From Promethearchaeota archaeon (lineage in GTDB: Archaea; Asgardarchaeota; Lokiarchaeia; Sigyniarchaeales; SOKP01), in assembly GCA_030603385.1 (NCBI GenBank), contig JAUVXW010000012.1, positions 1 to 64,000 of the forward strand: a stretch of DNA of 64,000 nt. Reading direction: 5' to 3'. Under the pieces are notes generated by a model. That model was not told where the DNA came from and ran no database searches. It saw nothing but the letters and a program-made list of their open reading frames with translations. The position numbers and the translations under genes were made by a program. Shown here piece by piece: positions 61,468 to 64,000 of the stretch. The stretch's first letter is position 1. The number at the start of each line of letters is the position of its first letter.

Positions 61468-62310
61468 TTGAATAAAAAAAAACTCAAAAGAGATTTGGAT
61501 TCATATCATGAAACTCAAAGAGCCGAAGAATACAAAAATTTAACTTTTACTGTAATATTAGTGCGCCCTGAGCATGCTGGAAATATAGGATCCATAGCTC
61601 GTGTCATGAGAAATTTTAATTTCTCTAAATTAATAGTATTTAATCCAATTGAGAACAAGGAAAATATATTCAGCTATGAAACTCAGGGATTTGCCATGCA
61701 CGGAAAAAATATTCTAATGAATGCCGATATTAAAGAAGTAGAAGATCAAGACAATCATTTGTCAGAATATAAGAAACTACTTACCCAATTTGATTTGGTC
61801 ATTGCTACTACAGCGAAGGGTGAGAAAAATTATAATATAAAGAGATTAGCAATATTTCCAATGGATTTCTCACTACCAAATTCAGTTCAACCCTTAAACA
61901 TCGCAATTTTATTTGGAAGAGAATCTCGAGGATTAACTAATGATGAGATTAGCCTTGCTGATATCTTACTAAGAATACCTACAGGTCTAGATTATCCTGC
62001 TTTAAATATATCACACGCTTGTGGCGTAATACTATATGAATTATTTAAAAAGGTAAATACTATAAACATCGGAAGAGGAAAAAATCCTGTTTTATTGGCA
62101 AGCAGAGATGATCGTCAAATACTTCTGAGTATGGTCAAAAATATAATCAAAAAACTTAAAGTACGAACCCATAAGAAAGAACATGTATATTTTGCATTTA
62201 GAAATATCTTTGAGCGTACTTTTATGTCAAGAAAGGAATTAGGCTTAATAACAGGTGTTTTTTCAAAAGTAAATAAGATTTTAGAAAGTTTGGACCTATA
62301 TGAAGAATAG
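61468..62310 (+). CDS. SpoU/TrmH-family RNA 2'-O-methyltransferase (TrmJ-like)
   Basis: A 280-residue SPOUT-fold RNA methyltransferase. Motif 1 is RPEHAGNIGSIARVMRNFNF near residue 36, which carries the catalytic Asn and Arg. AILFGRESRGLTNDEI near 149 is motif 2, and RIPTGLDYPALNISHACGVILYELFK near 171 is motif 3, forming the AdoMet knot. These are the hallmarks of TrmJ, which methylates C32 or U32 of tRNA in archaea. It starts with TTG 61468, eight bases after a GAGGT ribosome-binding site; no in-frame ATG is near. The stop is TAG. Confidence 0.88.
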   Translation: MNKKKLKRDLDSYHETQRAEEYKNLTFTVILVRPEHAGNIGSIARVMRNFNFSKLIVFNPIENKENIFSYETQGFAMHGKNILMNADIKEVEDQDNHLSEYKKLLTQFDLVIATTAKGEKNYNIKRLAIFPMDFSLPNSVQPLNIAILFGRESRGLTNDEISLADILLRIPTGLDYPALNISHACGVILYELFKKVNTINIGRGKNPVLLASRDDRQILLSMVKNIIKKLKVRTHKKEHVYFAFRNIFERTFMSRKELGLITGVFSKVNKILESLDLYEE

Positions 62311-62574
62311 ATTTTTTTCATTTATTGAATTTTGACTAAAACAGAGAAAAAGAAAAGCTACTTATAAAATATAAGATTTATTCCTTAAATTATTATAGGG
62401 ACTCATAGTATTTAAATCTTTCGGTTCAATGATAAAGGAACTATGCACTCTCCTAAGAAGAATGTAAAAATTTAAATATTTAGTGGTTCTAGTATATTAC
62501 TTAACAGATCCATTATAAAATGTAAATTATTCCAAATTTTACTTTACTTTCATTTGAATTGAACTTTACAGAGG

Positions 62575-64000
62575 GTGAGAAAAGTAAAAAATAATAATGA
62601 AGACAAAAGCACTATTCGGAAATTGTTCGGGTATTTCTCATTAAAAAGGCGTATCTTACTTTTAACAATAGCATGTGCAACTATGTGGGCAATTATCCGG
62701 GCAATATCGCCTTATATTACAGGTCTAGCATTTGATGTAATATACAATAGCCTGGATAAAGGTGAATCAGTTAACATAACGATTCGGGCATATATATTGA
62801 TTCTCACTCTTATGGCGGTATCAGCATTCCTGGCCCAAGGTCTTGCGATATTTTTTGGGGGGAACTTACATCAAGGAATCTATAAAGAACTTAGGGGGGA
62901 TGTATTTGACTCACTTCAAAGACAATCACATAAATATTTTGGTGATCATAGTACTGGGGAACTCATTTCTAGGTCCACCTCAGATATACAGCGAGCAACA
63001 GAAATCTTCTGGGCAATACCCATCAGTGGCACATTAATGATTGTCGAATTTACAGTACTTATATCGTTGTTATTTATTATCAACTTTTTAATCGGAATCA
63101 TCTGTGTGATTTCTCTACCAATGATGTGGTTTATAACAAGACATTTTAAGAAAAAGTTCTGGCCAATATATTTTGAAGCTCGAGAACAAATTGGCATACT
63201 CAACAAAGTTATGGCAGAAAATATCGCCGGAGCGATTGTTTCACGAGTTTTTGACGCGAGAAAGAAAGATCTTATGCGATTAGATAGAGATAATTCGCAA
63301 TACCGAGATTTTATGATTAAATCACATAAGTATTATGCACTGGTTTGGCCTCAAATGCTTTTAATTGGAGGGATTGTAGTTTCAATTGTAATATTATTCG
63401 GGGGATCCTTAGTCATGAACAACGAGATGACAGCTGGAAGCTTTATCGCAGCTATAATGCTCTCTGGACGCCTTTTTATACCAATAGATAATGGTACCCG
63501 CGTTGGAGTTTGGTTAGGCATAGCTCAAGCAACAGGAAGGAGAGTTTTTGAGGTAATTGAAAATATCCCCGTGATAATGGACGATCCAGAAGCAATCACC
63601 CTCCCAGAAGATGGAGAAGGTGAAATTAGTTTTGAAGGCGTGAGTTTTGGTTATAGGAAAGAACCAGTATTAGAAGGGATTACATTGTCAATTCCCGCGG
63701 GAAGTACTCTAGCCCTCTTAGGTGGAACGGGTTCTGGGAAGAGTTCATTGATCAATTTGATCCCGAGGTTCTATGATGTTACGACAGGGGCTGTAAAAAT
63801 AGATGGGATTGATGTTCGGAACTTGAAGCTGGAATCAATAAGGAGGAGAATTGGTTTTTGTGATCAAGAAACATTTCTTTTTTCTAGAAGTATTGGAGAA
63901 AATATCGCATTTGGGAATCAGCAGGCAACAAAAGAAGAGATCATTCAAGTTGCAAAGATATCTCAAATTCATGAATTCATTGAAAGTCTTCCTGATGGAT
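62575..64000 (+). CDS. ABC exporter, fused membrane/ATPase type (runs off the right edge)
   Basis: About 475 residues are visible, starting with GTG at 62575 (GAGGGTGAG context). Residues ~30-310 are the six-helix ABC_membrane domain, with GELISRSTSDIQRATEIF as the first cytoplasmic loop and AAIMLSGRLFIPIDN near helix 6. The nucleotide-binding domain starts near 345 with ISFEGVSFGYR. Walker A is LGGTGSGKSSLINL near 383, and the Q-loop is GFCDQETFLFSRS near 430. The signature and Walker B lie beyond the window. It belongs to the multidrug/lipid exporter family (MsbA or LmrA-like half-transporter). Confidence 0.9.
   Translation, partial: MRKVKNNNEDKSTIRKLFGYFSLKRRILLLTIACATMWAIIRAISPYITGLAFDVIYNSLDKGESVNITIRAYILILTLMAVSAFLAQGLAIFFGGNLHQGIYKELRGDVFDSLQRQSHKYFGDHSTGELISRSTSDIQRATEIFWAIPISGTLMIVEFTVLISLLFIINFLIGIICVISLPMMWFITRHFKKKFWPIYFEAREQIGILNKVMAENIAGAIVSRVFDARKKDLMRLDRDNSQYRDFMIKSHKYYALVWPQMLLIGGIVVSIVILFGGSLVMNNEMTAGSFIAAIMLSGRLFIPIDNGTRVGVWLGIAQATGRRVFEVIENIPVIMDDPEAITLPEDGEGEISFEGVSFGYRKEPVLEGITLSIPAGSTLALLGGTGSGKSSLINLIPRFYDVTTGAVKIDGIDVRNLKLESIRRRIGFCDQETFLFSRSIGENIAFGNQQATKEEIIQVAKISQIHEFIESLPDG

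Overview
The window is a low-GC, gene-dense stretch of an archaeal chromosome, most probably from an Asgard archaeon of the Lokiarchaeia type. The archaeal signs are two TFB-like transcription factors, a CDP-alcohol phosphotransferase of the archaetidylinositol-phosphate-synthase kind, a COG4030-type HAD protein, an F420-type (LLM) oxidoreductase, a tungsten aldehyde:ferredoxin oxidoreductase and a COG1824-type MgtE pair. The Asgard signs are a full-length actin-family protein, a fusion of a longin-like domain with an Arf-like GTPase, a SET-domain protein, a long proline-rich helical protein and secreted propeller proteins with a C-terminal membrane anchor. No rRNA, tRNA, CRISPR array or recognisable insertion sequence was found. 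All assignments come from reading motifs in the sequence; no database search was run.

Layout. 0-12.4 kb is catabolism: a divergent kbl/threonine dehydrogenase pair, a CoA-transferase gene pair whose alpha gene has an in-frame TAG and which is bracketed by an imperfect 69-bp direct repeat, an HDAC-family deacetylase, two DUF362 paralogues, a methyltransferase, an acyl-CoA synthetase, an LLM oxidoreductase and a GNAT enzyme. 12.5-21.7 kb carries two paralogous P-type ATPases with unusual membrane motifs, separated by a cysteine-rich C_GCAxxG_C_C protein, then a divergent TFB-like gene, a small membrane protein and a canonical TFB. 22-28 kb holds an aldehyde:ferredoxin oxidoreductase, endonuclease IV and a very tight five-gene leftward operon (two MgtE halves, a PhoU/TrkA_C protein, a hexulose-phosphate isomerase and a SET-domain protein). 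28.5-32.5 kb holds membrane and secreted proteins and a phosphoribosyltransferase.

32.8-40 kb is the most eukaryote-like and most rearranged part: a proline-rich protein, decayed fragments, a seven-bladed-propeller surface protein flanked by a 74-bp repeat and with a probable frameshift in its cytoplasmic tail, a truncated MFS gene, a class C beta-lactamase-like hydrolase, the actin-family gene and a winged-helix protein. 40-54.7 kb is mostly housekeeping and signalling: topoisomerase IA, an eight-PAS histidine kinase, a HAD hydrolase, a GIY-YIG protein whose C-terminus continues in another frame, a HEAT protein, PurD, a zinc-ribbon protein, a phospholipid synthase and carboxypeptidase Taq. 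54.8-60.5 kb is a block of Asgard-looking proteins around the longin/GTPase fusion: an unknown protein, a HEAT/coiled-coil scaffold, an AbrB-like/helical protein and a small cysteine-containing protein. The window ends with a NIPSNAP-like protein, a TrmJ/SpoU methyltransferase and the first two thirds of an ABC exporter.

The candidates for undescribed biology are the longin-GTPase block, the proline-rich protein near a catalytically altered actin, and the two P-type ATPases that lack the known cation ligands.
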